Source: Gammaproteobacteria bacterium (GTDB taxonomy: Bacteria; Pseudomonadota; Gammaproteobacteria; Pseudomonadales; Azotimanducaceae). Taken from it: a DNA stretch of 64,000 nt. The notes beneath the pieces were generated by a model. That model did not search any database, was not told the DNA's origin, and saw only the letters and a program-made list of their open reading frames with translations. Within the stretch, counting starts at the first letter, position 1, and each line of letters starts with the position of its first letter. Positions 16,151-25,850 of this stretch are shown here, one piece after another. Made by a program: the position numbers and the translations under genes. The stretch spans positions 1 through 64,000 of the forward strand of contig JAPOYV010000048.1 in the NCBI GenBank assembly GCA_026706385.1, given 5' to 3'.

Positions 16151-18829
16151 ATGCCCGACACGCCCGAGACGATCCACCGTGCCGACTACCGGCCCTACCC
16201 GTTCGCCTTGGAGGAGACCGCACTGGCCTTCGACATCCGGGATGGCGAGACCACCGTCGTCGCCGAGCTCTCCTTCGCTCGCCGCGACGGGGCCGAGGGC
16301 GACTTGGTGCTCTACGGTGTCGACGTCGAGCTCGTATCGCTCGCCGTCGACGGTCGCGAACTCGGCGGCAACGAATACGCCGTCTCCGGCGAGGCGCTGA
16401 CGGTCTTCGGCGTGCCCGACCGCTGCCGGGTCCAAGTGACCACCAAGATCGTGCCCGAGGACAACACGGCGTTCGAGGGTCTGTACAAGTCGAACGACAT
16501 GTATTGCACGCAATGCGAAGCGGAGGGTTTCCGCAAGATCACCTACTACCCCGACCGGCCGGACGTGTTGACGTGCTTCACCACCACCATCAGCGCCGAT
16601 GCGGATCGTTATCCGGTCCTGCTCTCCAACGGCAACCTCGTCGCCGACGACACCGTCGACGGCCGGCGGACCGTGACGTGGCGCGATCCGTTCCCGAAAC
16701 CGAGCTACCTCTTCGCCCTGGTGGGTGGCGATCTCGCCGTGCTCGAGGACGAGTTCGTGACGCGCTCGGGGCGCAGCGTGACGCTGCGCATCTACTCGGA
16801 GCCCCACAACATCGGTCAATGCGACTACGCCATGGGTGCCCTGAAACGCGCGATGCGCTGGGACGAGGAGCGCTTCGGCCGCGAGTACGACTTGGACATC
16901 TTCATGATCGTCGCGGTCGAGGACTTCAACATGGGCGCCATGGAGAACAAGGGTCTCAACATATTCAATACCTCGTACGTGCTCGCCACGGCGGACACGG
17001 CGACCGACGCCGCGCACGAGCGCGTCGAGGCGGTCGTTGCCCATGAGTATTTCCACAACTGGTCGGGCAACCGCGTAACCTGCCGCGACTGGTTCCAACT
17101 CAGCCTGAAAGAAGGTTTCACCGTCTACAGGGATGCGGAGTTCACGTCCGACATGAACTCGCGGACCATCAAGCGCGTCGAGGACGTCGAGTTCCTGCGT
17201 TCGGTGCAGTTCGTCGAGGATGCCGGTCCGCTGGCGCACCCGGTGCGGCCCGACAGCTACGTGGAAATCTCGAACTTCTACACCACGACGGTCTACGAGA
17301 AGGGTGCGGAGGTGGTGCGCATGCTCGACACCATCCTCGGTCGCGATCGGTTCCGCGCCGGAACCGACACGTACTTCGCGCGCCATGACGGTCAGGCGGT
17401 CACCATCGAAGACTTCGTCGTCGCCATGGAGGATGCCAACGGCATCGAACTGCCGATGTTCCGGCGCTGGTACGAGCAGGCCGGTACGCCGCGCGTAGCG
17501 GTCGCCGAGACGCGCACCGGTGACACTCTCGAGCTCGTCGTCGAGCAGTCCTCCTCGCCGTCCCCGAATCAACCGACGAAACAACCGTTCCACATCCCGA
17601 TCGCCTTTGGCCTGGTCGGCGCCGACGGCCGGGACATGCTCGGTACGGCCGGGGTAAGCGCCGGCTTCTCGGTGGACGTCGAGGCGGACGTGGAGTTGGA
17701 GAACCCGAACGCCGACGGAACCCTGGTTGCGCACCTCAAGGGTCCGCGGGCCCGCCTGCGATTCACTGGTGTCCCGTCGGACGCGGCAGTCAGCTTCCTG
17801 CGCGGCTTCTCCGCGCCTGTGCGCGTGGACTACCCGCGCGACCGAGACGTGCGCCGGCGCTTGGCAGCAAGCGATCCCGACGGATTCTCACGTTGGGATG
17901 CCGCGCAGACACTGGTCTCGTCCAGCCTGCTCCCGGACGCGTCGCACGCCGACCGGGATGCCGTCGTCGCCCTGTTCGAGGACCTCGCGACCCGCGCCCT
18001 CGATGCGCCCGACGATGGCGAAGCCAAGGCGCTGCTGGCGGCCATGCTGACCTTGCCCAACGAAGGCACGTTGCTGGACCTTGCGCCGGGCGCGGACATC
18101 CTCGCCATCACCGCCGCGTGGGATGGCATGGCCGACCGGCTGGCCGGGGCCGTCGACTGGCTGGCCCTGGTTGGTGCAAACGAGACCGCCACGAGCTATC
18201 GGCCAGATCCGCATGACATCGCGCGGCGAAGCCTGAAACTGCGGGCGCTGTGGTATGCCGTTCGCGACCTTGGCCGGCGAGATCCCGGTGCCGCACACGA
18301 AAAGCTCGCCAAGCTATTGCGCGATGCCGACAACCTGACGGAGCGCACCGCTGCCCTGCACGGCATCCTCGGGCTTGCGGGTCTTGATGACGGGGTGAAG
18401 GCCAGGGACCTGGAAGCGTTCTACGAGCGCTGGTCGAGCGAAGCCTTGGTGGTCGACGTCTGGCTGTCGGCCCAGGCCCGGAACCCGCTCCCCGGCGGAC
18501 TGACACGCGTGCGCGCACTGGAAACGCATCCGGCCTTCGAAGCCACCAATCCGAACAAGATCCGCGCACTCATCGGCGCCTACACGGGCAACGTACGCAA
18601 CTTCCACACGGTGGACGGTGGCAGCTACCGCTGGACCGCCGACAAGGTGCTTGCCGTCGATGCCAAGAACCCGCAGGTGGCCTCGGCGTTGGCCAAGAAA
18701 CTCACCGAGTGGCCACGCTTCGACACGGCGCGCGGTCGGCGAATGCGCGCCGTCCTGGAGGACCTCGGTGGCAACGAATTGTCGAAGGATGTGCGCGAGG
18801 TGGTCGACAAGGGCCTGGCCGTCGCGTGA
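16151..18829 (+). CDS. pepN: Aminopeptidase N
   Basis: The 892-residue cytoplasmic zinc exopeptidase of the M1 family removes N-terminal residues from peptides. The substrate-binding GAMENKGLN is present. The zinc site is H298-E-Y-F-H302 with the third ligand E321, the spacing seen in E. coli PepN (297/301/320). The C-terminal half is the long helical domain with SASDP-like and PEPTIDASE_N-type segments (PNKIRALIGAY, ALAKKLTEWPRFD). ATG 16151 has a TGAGGAA site seven bases before it; the open frame upstream is not coding. pyrD follows 24 bases downstream. Confidence 0.96.
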   Translation: MPDTPETIHRADYRPYPFALEETALAFDIRDGETTVVAELSFARRDGAEGDLVLYGVDVELVSLAVDGRELGGNEYAVSGEALTVFGVPDRCRVQVTTKIVPEDNTAFEGLYKSNDMYCTQCEAEGFRKITYYPDRPDVLTCFTTTISADADRYPVLLSNGNLVADDTVDGRRTVTWRDPFPKPSYLFALVGGDLAVLEDEFVTRSGRSVTLRIYSEPHNIGQCDYAMGALKRAMRWDEERFGREYDLDIFMIVAVEDFNMGAMENKGLNIFNTSYVLATADTATDAAHERVEAVVAHEYFHNWSGNRVTCRDWFQLSLKEGFTVYRDAEFTSDMNSRTIKRVEDVEFLRSVQFVEDAGPLAHPVRPDSYVEISNFYTTTVYEKGAEVVRMLDTILGRDRFRAGTDTYFARHDGQAVTIEDFVVAMEDANGIELPMFRRWYEQAGTPRVAVAETRTGDTLELVVEQSSSPSPNQPTKQPFHIPIAFGLVGADGRDMLGTAGVSAGFSVDVEADVELENPNADGTLVAHLKGPRARLRFTGVPSDAAVSFLRGFSAPVRVDYPRDRDVRRRLAASDPDGFSRWDAAQTLVSSSLLPDASHADRDAVVALFEDLATRALDAPDDGEAKALLAAMLTLPNEGTLLDLAPGADILAITAAWDGMADRLAGAVDWLALVGANETATSYRPDPHDIARRSLKLRALWYAVRDLGRRDPGAAHEKLAKLLRDADNLTERTAALHGILGLAGLDDGVKARDLEAFYERWSSEALVVDVWLSAQARNPLPGGLTRVRALETHPAFEATNPNKIRALIGAYTGNVRNFHTVDGGSYRWTADKVLAVDAKNPQVASALAKKLTEWPRFDTARGRRMRAVLEDLGGNELSKDVREVVDKGLAVA

Positions 18830-18853
18830 CGCATGGTGACGTGATGACCGACG

Positions 18854-19891
18854 ATGGGTGAGCAGGGCGCCTACGGCCTGCTGCGTCGACTGCTGTTCGC
18901 GCTGCCGCCGGAGACGGCCCATGGGGCGGCGCTCGCTGCCTTGCGCGCTGCGGGCACTTGGCCGCGACTCGCGCCGCGCCGCCGAGACACCGAGGTCCTG
19001 GGTCTACGGTTCCCGAACCGGGTCGGGGTGGCGGCTGGCCTCGACAAGGATGCCGTCGCCGCCGCTGGCCTGGCCCGGCTCGGGTTCGGATTCGTCGAGA
19101 TCGGCACGGTCACGCCGCGCCCGCAGCAGGGCAACTCACAGCCGCGCCTGTTCCGCCTGATCGAGGACCGGGCGCTGATCAACCGGATGGGATTCAACAG
19201 CGCCGGGGCGGCGGCGGTCGCCGCCAACCTTGGCCGCGCGCGCAACAGAATCGACGTCCCCGTCGGCGTGAACATCGGGAAGAACCGCACGACACCAGTC
19301 GACGATGCGACACGTGACTACGCGGTCTGCCTGACGGCGGTTTACGACGTGGCGGACTACCTCACCGTCAACCTGTCGTCGCCGAACACCCCGGGGCTCC
19401 GCGACCTCCAGTCGGCCACCCGGGCGCATGCGCTGGTCGCCGCGCTGATCGACGTCCGCGATCGCCTGGCTTCGGACCGGGGCGAGGCCGCGAAGCCGAT
19501 CCTGGTCAAGCTGGGCCCCGACCTGGCGGCCGTGGACCTCGACGAGACTGCGCAAGCGGTGGTGGCCGCTGGCGCGGATGGTTTCGTCGCGGTCAACACC
19601 ACGGTGGCGAGACCGGCGGCGCTGCGCTCGCCGAGAGCCACGCAGACCGGTGGCCTGTCCGGCGTTCCGCTGCTGCCAATGGCCAGGGACACGGTCCGAC
19701 GCCTGCGTGCCAGTGTTGGCCCCGGCCCCGCCATCATCGGCGTGGGGGGCGTCGCCACCGGCGCGGACGTGGCCGCGATGCTCGCTTCGGGGGCAGACTT
19801 GGTTCAGGTCTATACGGCACTCGTGTACGCTGGCCCGGCGCTGGCGCGGCGGTTGACGAGCGCCGGGGCACGACGCGAATCGGACGCGTAG
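18854..19891 (+). CDS. pyrD: Dihydroorotate dehydrogenase (quinone)
   Basis: A 345-residue class 2 enzyme oxidising dihydroorotate to orotate in pyrimidine synthesis, membrane-associated and using quinone. The N-terminal helix pair (LLRRLLFALPPETAH) marks the quinone-dependent class. FMN-binding segments include NRVGVAAGLDKD, FVEIGTVTPRPQQGN, the active-site NLSSPNTPGLRDLQ with the catalytic serine, and IIGVGGVATG near the end. Spacing behind pepN suggests co-transcription. Confidence 0.95.
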   Translation: MGEQGAYGLLRRLLFALPPETAHGAALAALRAAGTWPRLAPRRRDTEVLGLRFPNRVGVAAGLDKDAVAAAGLARLGFGFVEIGTVTPRPQQGNSQPRLFRLIEDRALINRMGFNSAGAAAVAANLGRARNRIDVPVGVNIGKNRTTPVDDATRDYAVCLTAVYDVADYLTVNLSSPNTPGLRDLQSATRAHALVAALIDVRDRLASDRGEAAKPILVKLGPDLAAVDLDETAQAVVAAGADGFVAVNTTVARPAALRSPRATQTGGLSGVPLLPMARDTVRRLRASVGPGPAIIGVGGVATGADVAAMLASGADLVQVYTALVYAGPALARRLTSAGARRESDA

Positions 19892-20011
19892 ACCGGGCCG
19901 GCCTGACACCTGCGGCAAGGCTCAAACCCTGCTGGATTGTTGCCCCGGTCTTGTGTACGTTCTGCCTTGGAGGGTGGCGAAGCCATCGCAGGGGGCAAGG
20001 GGAAGAGCGCA

Positions 20012-21316
20012 ATGGGAATCAGAATCACCGCGCAGCGGGTGCTCGCGGCGGCGGTTTCGCTTGGGGCCGTGGCGGCGTTTGGCGATTCGCTGGAAGGCGG
20101 CGACACGGCCTGGATCTTGACCTCGACGGCCTTGGTGCTGTTCATGACGATCCCGGGACTCGCCCTGTTCTACGGTGGTCTCGTGCGCGCGAACAGCGTG
20201 CTCTCGGTGCTGCTGCAGTGTTTCGCCATCACCTGCCTCGTCACCATCCTGTGGCTGATCCTCGGCTACAGCCTGGCGTTCGGGGACAGCGTCGCGAGCG
20301 TGGTCGGGGGCTTGGGCAAGTTCCTCTACAACGGCGTCGGCGAGGATGCGATGTCGGGGACCATCCCGGAGTCGATCTTCGCGACCTTCCAGTTGACCTT
20401 CGCCATCATCACGCCGGCGCTGATCGTCGGCGCATTCGTGGAGCGGATCCGGTTCTCGGCCGTGCTCCTGTTCACGGCGTTCTGGTCGCTCCTGGTCTAT
20501 GCACCCATCACCCACTGGGTCTGGGGCGGCGGTTGGCTCGGCGGCATGGGCTTGATGGACTTCGCGGGCGGCACGGTGGTGCACATCACGGCGGGTACCG
20601 CCGCCGTGGTCGCCGCGGTCGTACTCGGGCCGCGACGCGGCTTTCCGGACCACACGCAGCCGCCGCACAACATGACGCTCACCATCGCGGGTGCCGCGAT
20701 GCTGTGGGTGGGCTGGTTCGGCTTCAACGGCGGCAGCGCCCTGGCGGCCAACGGCGATGCCGCCATGGCGCTCACCGTGACGCACATCTCGGCTGCGGCC
20801 GGGGCATTCACGTGGATGATGATCGAGTGGGCCCGGTACGGGAAGCCGAGCGCGCTCGGCGCGGTCACCGGCATGGTCGCGGGTCTCGGCACGATCACAC
20901 CGGCGTCCGGCTTCGTCGGCCCGGCGGGGGCGCTGGTGATCGGCATTGCGGCCGGCACCGTGTGCTTCTTCGCCACCAACTTCATGAAGCGCACGCTGAA
21001 GATCGACGACTCCCTGGACGTGTTCCCGGTCCACGGGGTCGGCGGCGCCTTGGGCACGATACTCACCGGCGTCTTCGCGAGTACGGCGCTCGGCATCTTC
21101 GCGGGTCAAGGGTTCACCACGGAGATGGCGACGATCGCCAGTCAAATCGGCGTTCAGGCCCTCGGCGTCCTGGCCACCGTCGCCTACACGGCGATCGGGA
21201 CGTTCATCATCCTCAAGGTCGTCGATCTACTGGTCGGTGGTGCCCGCGTCTCCGACGAAGAGGAAACCGAAGGCCTAGACCTCGTGTCCCACAACGAGCG
21301 CGGCTACACCTTGTAG
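20012..21316 (+). CDS. amt: Ammonium transporter
   Basis: A 434-residue Amt/MEP/Rh channel for ammonium uptake. A hydrophobic export-like segment comes first, then about eleven membrane helices. Conserved marks are ALFYGGLVRANSVLS, the Amt signature DFAGGTVVHITAGTAA with the first pore histidine, and DVFPVHGVGGALGTI with the second. ATG 20012 follows a GGAAGAG site; the longer frame from 19937 lacks one. No glnK is adjacent, which is unusual because amt is often paired with it, so its PII regulator would be encoded elsewhere. Confidence 0.94.
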   Translation: MGIRITAQRVLAAAVSLGAVAAFGDSLEGGDTAWILTSTALVLFMTIPGLALFYGGLVRANSVLSVLLQCFAITCLVTILWLILGYSLAFGDSVASVVGGLGKFLYNGVGEDAMSGTIPESIFATFQLTFAIITPALIVGAFVERIRFSAVLLFTAFWSLLVYAPITHWVWGGGWLGGMGLMDFAGGTVVHITAGTAAVVAAVVLGPRRGFPDHTQPPHNMTLTIAGAAMLWVGWFGFNGGSALAANGDAAMALTVTHISAAAGAFTWMMIEWARYGKPSALGAVTGMVAGLGTITPASGFVGPAGALVIGIAAGTVCFFATNFMKRTLKIDDSLDVFPVHGVGGALGTILTGVFASTALGIFAGQGFTTEMATIASQIGVQALGVLATVAYTAIGTFIILKVVDLLVGGARVSDEEETEGLDLVSHNERGYTL

Positions 21317-21351
21317 CCGCGGCGGGTCCGCAAGGAGAAGGAACGACGCGC

Positions 21352-22122
21352 GTGGCAGACGGCAGCAAGATCCGCGAACTCCCCAAGGGATACAGCGACA
21401 CCCCGGTGATCCCGGGCACGACCTGGCGCGTGCACGACATCGACCGTCCCCCACCGCCGGTGGTGGAGCCACCCACCTTTTCCACCCAGGAGCGCGCCGG
21501 GCGCCCGCCGTCCGACGCGGTGGTCCTGTTCGATGGGACGAGCCTCGACGCGTGGGAAGGGCGGAACGGCGCTGCGTCGTGGAACCTCGTCGACGGTGGC
21601 GCGATGGAGGTCGCGCCGCGCACCGGCGACATCCGCACGAAGGAGTCTTTCGGCAGTTGCCAACTGCACGTCGAGTGGAGTGCGCCGACGGCGATCCACG
21701 CGGACAGCCAGGGGCGCGGCAACAGCGGCGTCTTCCTGCTCGGCCTCTACGAAGTGCAGGTTCTCGACGGGTACCAGAACCCGACCTATGCGGACGGTTT
21801 GCCGGGTGCGGTCTACGGCCAGTATCCGCCGCTCGTGAACGCGTGCGTGGCACCCGGCGCCTGGCATGTCTACGACATCGTCTTCGAGACGCCCGGGTAC
21901 GATGGGGACGCGTTGGTTTCGCCGGCTTTCATGACCGTGCTCCACAACGGCTTGATCGTTCAGCATCGACAGCAGGTCCAGGGACCCACCAAGCACCGCC
22001 AATTGGCGACCTACGACGACCGGCACGGGCCGGAGGGGCCGCTAGTGCTGCAGGACCATGGTGACCCGGTGCGGTTCCGCAACATCTGGATCCGCCCGAT
22101 CAGGAGTTTCCTCGCGCCGTAA
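21352..22122 (+). CDS. DUF1080 (3-keto-disaccharide hydrolase-like) protein
   Basis: The 256-residue product carries the PF06439 concanavalin-like sandwich: VVLFDGTSLDAWEGRNGAA, then SFGSCQLHVEWSAP, GRGNSGVFLLGLYEVQVLD and APGAWHVYDIVF. Members hydrolyse 3-keto-glycosides or act as sugar-binding modules. No signal peptide is visible from GTG 21352, which has an AAGGAGAAGG site upstream. Most relatives I know are exported, so either this is cytoplasmic or the annotated start misses something. It follows amt by 35 bases and may share its transcript. Its 3' end overlaps the convergent small membrane gene. Confidence 0.83.
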   Translation: MADGSKIRELPKGYSDTPVIPGTTWRVHDIDRPPPPVVEPPTFSTQERAGRPPSDAVVLFDGTSLDAWEGRNGAASWNLVDGGAMEVAPRTGDIRTKESFGSCQLHVEWSAPTAIHADSQGRGNSGVFLLGLYEVQVLDGYQNPTYADGLPGAVYGQYPPLVNACVAPGAWHVYDIVFETPGYDGDALVSPAFMTVLHNGLIVQHRQQVQGPTKHRQLATYDDRHGPEGPLVLQDHGDPVRFRNIWIRPIRSFLAP

Positions 22123-22474
22123 TGTGTTCGTCCCGCAAGCCCGCGAAGACGGAATCGTCACGAGCGGGGTTGTCCCAGGTTTCCTCGTCTCGCAGTGCGC
22201 GCATCGCATCCGGCCGGTAGACGCGGGCTTCCCGAAACCGTTGTTCCCAGGCCGCCGCCGTCAACGGGCCCATCACGGCGAGGGCAACCAGGTAGAGGCC
22301 GTATTCTTCCAAGGCGCTGCCGAGGTAGCCCATAGCCCCGGCGAATGCACCGCCGAGCAGGGCCGCAAGCCACGTCGGCGAATTCGACCGCGCTTGCTCG
22401 CCGGGCGGACTGCCCAGCCTATTGACCACCGCTGTCGCCATCAGCGCGACCGCCGCGACCACCAGGATCAACAT
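22100..22474 (-). CDS. Small membrane protein of unknown function
   Basis: The 124-residue protein starts with a hydrophobic helix (MLILVVAAVALMATAVV), has a central hydrophobic region (AALLGGAFAGAMGYLG and LYLVALAVMGPLTAAA) and a polar C-terminal tail. I recognise no family. It sits six bases after ddl at the end of a minus-strand operon and overlaps the convergent DUF1080 gene by 23 bases. Coding status is supported by operon position and the coherent membrane pattern. Confidence 0.6.
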   Translation of the reverse strand: MLILVVAAVALMATAVVNRLGSPPGEQARSNSPTWLAALLGGAFAGAMGYLGSALEEYGLYLVALAVMGPLTAAAWEQRFREARVYRPDAMRALRDEETWDNPARDDSVFAGLRDEHITARGNS

Positions 22475-22480
22475 CGCGGG

Positions 22481-23428
22481 CTATACCGAGTCGGGTCCAC
22501 GTCGCACTGCGCTCTGGACCAGGCGATCCGCGAGTTCGCCGAAGTCGATGCCCATGGCGCCGCAGGCGTCCGGATACAGGCTTGTTGGCGTCATGCCCGG
22601 CAGGTTGTTCACTTCCAGGAGGCAGACGTCTTCGCCGACCACGAAGTCGGCCCGTGACAGATCTCGCAACCCGAGGCAACGGTGCGCGCGCAAGGCCATC
22701 TCCTGCAGCGCCTGCAGCGTAACGTCGGGAAGGTCGGGCGGGATGATGTGCTCGCTCTTGCCCGGCGTGTAGCGGTTCACGAAGTCGTACCACTCGCCGG
22801 CGCCCACCGCGATCTCGATGACGGGCAATGCGATCGGTCCGCGTCCGTGCTCGTCGAGCACGCCGACCGTGATTTCCTTGCCCCGCATGAATCTCTCGAC
22901 CAGCACGCCGTCGCCGAAGGCAAGTGCGTCGGTGAGCGGTGCGCCGAGCGTCTCGCCCGCCGGTACGGGCGTGACGCCGAGGGCCGAACCTTGCCGCAGC
23001 GGCTTCACGACGAGCCCGGGGTGGGGGGAACCGAAAGCGGTCAAGGCCCGGGACTCCGCGACGTCGAGCCGGGTGCCGGACTCGATGAGCAGGTCGTCCG
23101 CGACCGGCAGGCCGGCCGCCCGAAAGAGCGCCTTGGCTACATGCTTGTCCATGGCCACCGCGCAGCCCCGAACGTCGCTGCCCACGAACGGCAACCCGAG
23201 CATCGTCAGCAGGCCTTGGATGGTGCCGTCTTCGCCCGGCGGCCCGTGCAGGACGGGGAAGACCACGTCAGGTGCCATCTCGCGGAGCGTCTTGATCAGC
23301 GCGCCGTCGACCTCGACCAACGTCACGCCGTGACCGCGGCTTTCGAGGGCGCGCGCCACGCCTGCGGCGGACGATCGCGAGACTGAGGCTTCGGCGGAAT
23401 TGCCGCCCGCCAGCACCGCGACCTTCAC
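22481..23428 (-). CDS. ddl: D-alanine--D-alanine ligase
   Basis: A 315-residue ATP-grasp enzyme joining two D-alanines for peptidoglycan precursors. Marks include VAVLAGGNSAEASVSRSS at the start, VFPVLHGPPGEDGTIQGLL, the ATP-grasp lysine segment VVKPLRQGSALGV, ERFMRGKEITVGV and C-terminal LEVNNLPGMTPTSLYP. The length fits DdlB-type enzymes. GTG 23428 overlaps the stop of the S9 peptidase (GTGA), so the genes are coupled. It is away from the mur/fts cluster, where ddlB often lies. Confidence 0.94.
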   Translation of the reverse strand: MKVAVLAGGNSAEASVSRSSAAGVARALESRGHGVTLVEVDGALIKTLREMAPDVVFPVLHGPPGEDGTIQGLLTMLGLPFVGSDVRGCAVAMDKHVAKALFRAAGLPVADDLLIESGTRLDVAESRALTAFGSPHPGLVVKPLRQGSALGVTPVPAGETLGAPLTDALAFGDGVLVERFMRGKEITVGVLDEHGRGPIALPVIEIAVGAGEWYDFVNRYTPGKSEHIIPPDLPDVTLQALQEMALRAHRCLGLRDLSRADFVVGEDVCLLEVNNLPGMTPTSLYPDACGAMGIDFGELADRLVQSAVRRGPDSV

Positions 23429-25332
23429 GACTTAAGCGCGCTTGTGTTCGCGATCGCCACGTCCACGAGCCCCGGTGCGTCGATGGCGAAGACGCGCGCG
23501 AAGAAGGCGTATTCCGCTTCGATCACGCGGCGCCGGTTTTCCGCGCGGCGAAAGCCGTGGCCTTCGCCGTCGAAGACCTCGTAGGCCACCGGGATGCCCT
23601 TGCCGACAAGCACGTCGCGCATGGCTTCCGCTTGGTTCGGGGGCACGATTCGATCCTCGGTGCCTTGGAAGAAGATCACTGGGCAATTCAGTCGGTCGAC
23701 GTGGTTCACCGGTGAGCGGTCTCGCAAGGCGTCGGCATCGCCGATGAGCGTGCCCAGGTAGCGCGACTCGAACTTGTGGGTGTCCCGGTCGAGGGCCACG
23801 AGGTCGCCGACGCCGTAGTGGCTGGCACCGGCCCGGAAGACGTCGGTGAAGGCGAGCGCGGCCAGCGTCGTGTAACCGCCGGCGCTGCCGCCACGGATCG
23901 CTACGCGTGCCGGATCCACGCGGCCGGCCGCGACCAGATGGCGGACACAGGCGACGCAATCGGCGATGTCGAGTTGCCCCCAGCGGCCGTTCAATCGCAT
24001 ACGGTAGTCCCGCCCGTAGCCGGTGCTGCCGCCATAGTTGACATCGGCGACCGCCCAACCCCGCGAGGTGTAGTACTGGACATTCCAGTTGAGATCAGGG
24101 CTGGCACTCGACGTCGGGCCGCCGTGCGTGGTGATCAGAAGCGGCGGGAGTTCGCCCGCTAGGCCGTCGTGCGCGCCGTTGCGGGGCGGGTAGAAGTACG
24201 CGTGGGCTTCGGACGCGTCGTCGGTGGACGGAAAGGTGATCGTCTCCGCCACGGAGATCACGTCCATGGGAATCCGGTGCGCATCCGGCATCGCCACGTT
24301 CAGTGTCGTTCGTGAATCGAGCTTGAGTTCCTCGACACGACCCGGCTGGTCCGGGTACCCGGCCACGAAAGCCACGCCGGCCGGCGTCCGGGTCAGCGCC
24401 GCGTAGGAGCAGCAGCCGTCGTGCAACGGACTGGCGAGGCTCCGGTTGACGTCGATGACCACCAGCGTCGACTGCGCGTCCTCGACGCGCCTGGCGACGA
24501 CGTGGCCTGGCCCCACGGGCACGAAATAGGACGCGGCGAATTGCCAGGCGGGACCGGCGTACTCGGCGTCATCGGCCAGTACGCAATAGACGCCCGACTG
24601 GTCGTAGGCGTGCAGGTTCCAATAGCCGCTCAAGTCGGATGCGAACAACAGCCGTTCGCCATGCCAGACGGGCTGCACGATCGATTCCGTCGCACCGCCT
24701 GCGACCACGGTTTCGCCACGTAAGCCCTTGCCGTCGTACTCCGCCACGACAAGCTGCGTACCGTCCCACGGCATGTTCGGATGGTCCCAGACGAGGAACG
24801 CGACCCGGCGCGCACCATCGTCGAGTCGTGGTGCCGCGTAGAAGTCGTGACCGGCGTGCAGGACGGTCGCATTCCCTGTCGCGATGTCGATCCGAACCAG
24901 GTCGTTGTCCGGTTCGGTGGCGTCGGGACGGTGCCGTTCACGCACCGCCAGCAGCGCATCGCCCGCGACGGTGAGATCGGCATACCGGTCCGAGTCGTTC
25001 GTGATGCGCTGCACGCGCCGATCCGCCACCGCCACCGCGTAGATGTCCTGGTCGGCGAAGTTCACGAAGTAGGCGGTGCCCTCGGCGACGCAGAACGCGC
25101 CGCCGCCGTATTCGTGCACGCTGCTGCGGGGATTCAAGGGCGCCGGCGTCAATTCCGTGCTCCTGCCCGCCTCGTGGTGAATGAGCGTGCCTCGGCCGCC
25201 TTCTTCGGGCCGCGACTCGATCCAGTAAAGTGCGTCACCGTGGGCCGCCAGAGCGCCGTAGCCCCGGGAGGCGGCTGTGACGACCTCGGCGTCGATCGGC
25301 GATGGCCAAGTCCCGTAACCGCGCCTCGTCAT
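23425..25332 (-). CDS. S9-family serine peptidase (prolyl oligopeptidase type)
   Basis: A 635-residue protein with an N-terminal beta-propeller-like half and a C-terminal alpha/beta-hydrolase. The nucleophile lies in RGGSAGGYTTLAAL (GxSxGG), preceded by TTHGGPTSSASPDLNW and YGGSTGYGRDYR. The Asp region is VIFFQGTEDRIVPP, and the histidine is in DGEGHGFRRAENR. This is the DPP4/acylaminoacyl-peptidase group acting on short peptides. There is no signal peptide, so it is probably cytoplasmic. ATG 25332 overlaps the GNAT stop by four bases (ATGA). Confidence 0.92.
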   Translation of the reverse strand: MTRRGYGTWPSPIDAEVVTAASRGYGALAAHGDALYWIESRPEEGGRGTLIHHEAGRSTELTPAPLNPRSSVHEYGGGAFCVAEGTAYFVNFADQDIYAVAVADRRVQRITNDSDRYADLTVAGDALLAVRERHRPDATEPDNDLVRIDIATGNATVLHAGHDFYAAPRLDDGARRVAFLVWDHPNMPWDGTQLVVAEYDGKGLRGETVVAGGATESIVQPVWHGERLLFASDLSGYWNLHAYDQSGVYCVLADDAEYAGPAWQFAASYFVPVGPGHVVARRVEDAQSTLVVIDVNRSLASPLHDGCCSYAALTRTPAGVAFVAGYPDQPGRVEELKLDSRTTLNVAMPDAHRIPMDVISVAETITFPSTDDASEAHAYFYPPRNGAHDGLAGELPPLLITTHGGPTSSASPDLNWNVQYYTSRGWAVADVNYGGSTGYGRDYRMRLNGRWGQLDIADCVACVRHLVAAGRVDPARVAIRGGSAGGYTTLAALAFTDVFRAGASHYGVGDLVALDRDTHKFESRYLGTLIGDADALRDRSPVNHVDRLNCPVIFFQGTEDRIVPPNQAEAMRDVLVGKGIPVAYEVFDGEGHGFRRAENRRRVIEAEYAFFARVFAIDAPGLVDVAIANTSALKS

Positions 25333-25850
25333 CGCAGCGCCGTCCGTTCGTCTATGGCCGCCCAGCGTTCGTGGTCGCGCCAGGCGCCGTTGATGAACAG
25401 GAACTGCCTGGACAGGCCCTCACGCTCGAAACCGCAGCTTCGCACCAGGCGGATGGACGGCGCGTTGGCCGGCTGGATGTTCGCCTCCACCCGATGCAGC
25501 CCGAGCTTCTTGAAGGCGTGCGCCTTCACCTGCAGGAGTCCCTCGCGCATGTAGCCCTTGCCGGCATGGGCCTGCGCCGCGTAGTAACCGAGCGAGGCGG
25601 AACGGAATGAACCGCCGATGACGTTGTTGACATTGATTACGCCGACGATCTCGTCCGTCTCTTGGAGGCAGACGACGTAGCCCTCGTGGTCGTCACGTTG
25701 CGTGCGCCTGAGGTAAGCCCTGAACATGTGCGTGGTCAGCGGCGGCGTGATCCACGGCGCGTGCAGTTCGCGACTGGACTCGGCCAGGGCCAGCATCTCC
25801 CTGCGGTCGCCGCCGGTCACGGCCCGGATGTAGGTGCGCCGTTCGCTCAC
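25329..25850 (-). CDS. GNAT N-acetyltransferase, RimJ/RimL-like
   Basis: The 173-residue protein fits the ribosomal-protein-alanine acetyltransferase-like branch of the GNAT fold. A middle LGYYAAQAHAGKGYMREGL corresponds to the acetyl-CoA-binding motif A, and HRVEANIQPANAPSIRLVRSCGFEREGL to the motif B region. The substrate is probably a protein N-terminus or small amine but cannot be fixed. GTG 25850 overlaps the upstream membrane gene (GTGA), and its stop overlaps the S9 peptidase start. Confidence 0.87.
   Translation of the reverse strand: MSERRTYIRAVTGGDRREMLALAESSRELHAPWITPPLTTHMFRAYLRRTQRDDHEGYVVCLQETDEIVGVINVNNVIGGSFRSASLGYYAAQAHAGKGYMREGLLQVKAHAFKKLGLHRVEANIQPANAPSIRLVRSCGFEREGLSRQFLFINGAWRDHERWAAIDERTALR

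Noticed and set aside
16118-17734. Minus-strand open frame of 538 codons antisense to pepN
   Set aside because: Shadow of pepN, whose zinc site and length are complete.
19892-20011. Sigma-54 promoter before amt
   Set aside because: A CTGG...TTGCC stretch is present, but the GG to GC spacing is six, not ten, bases.
19951-22122. One open frame of 723 codons running through amt and the DUF1080 gene
   Set aside because: Only the last 256 codons (from 21352) are protein-like; the first part is an out-of-frame shadow of amt.
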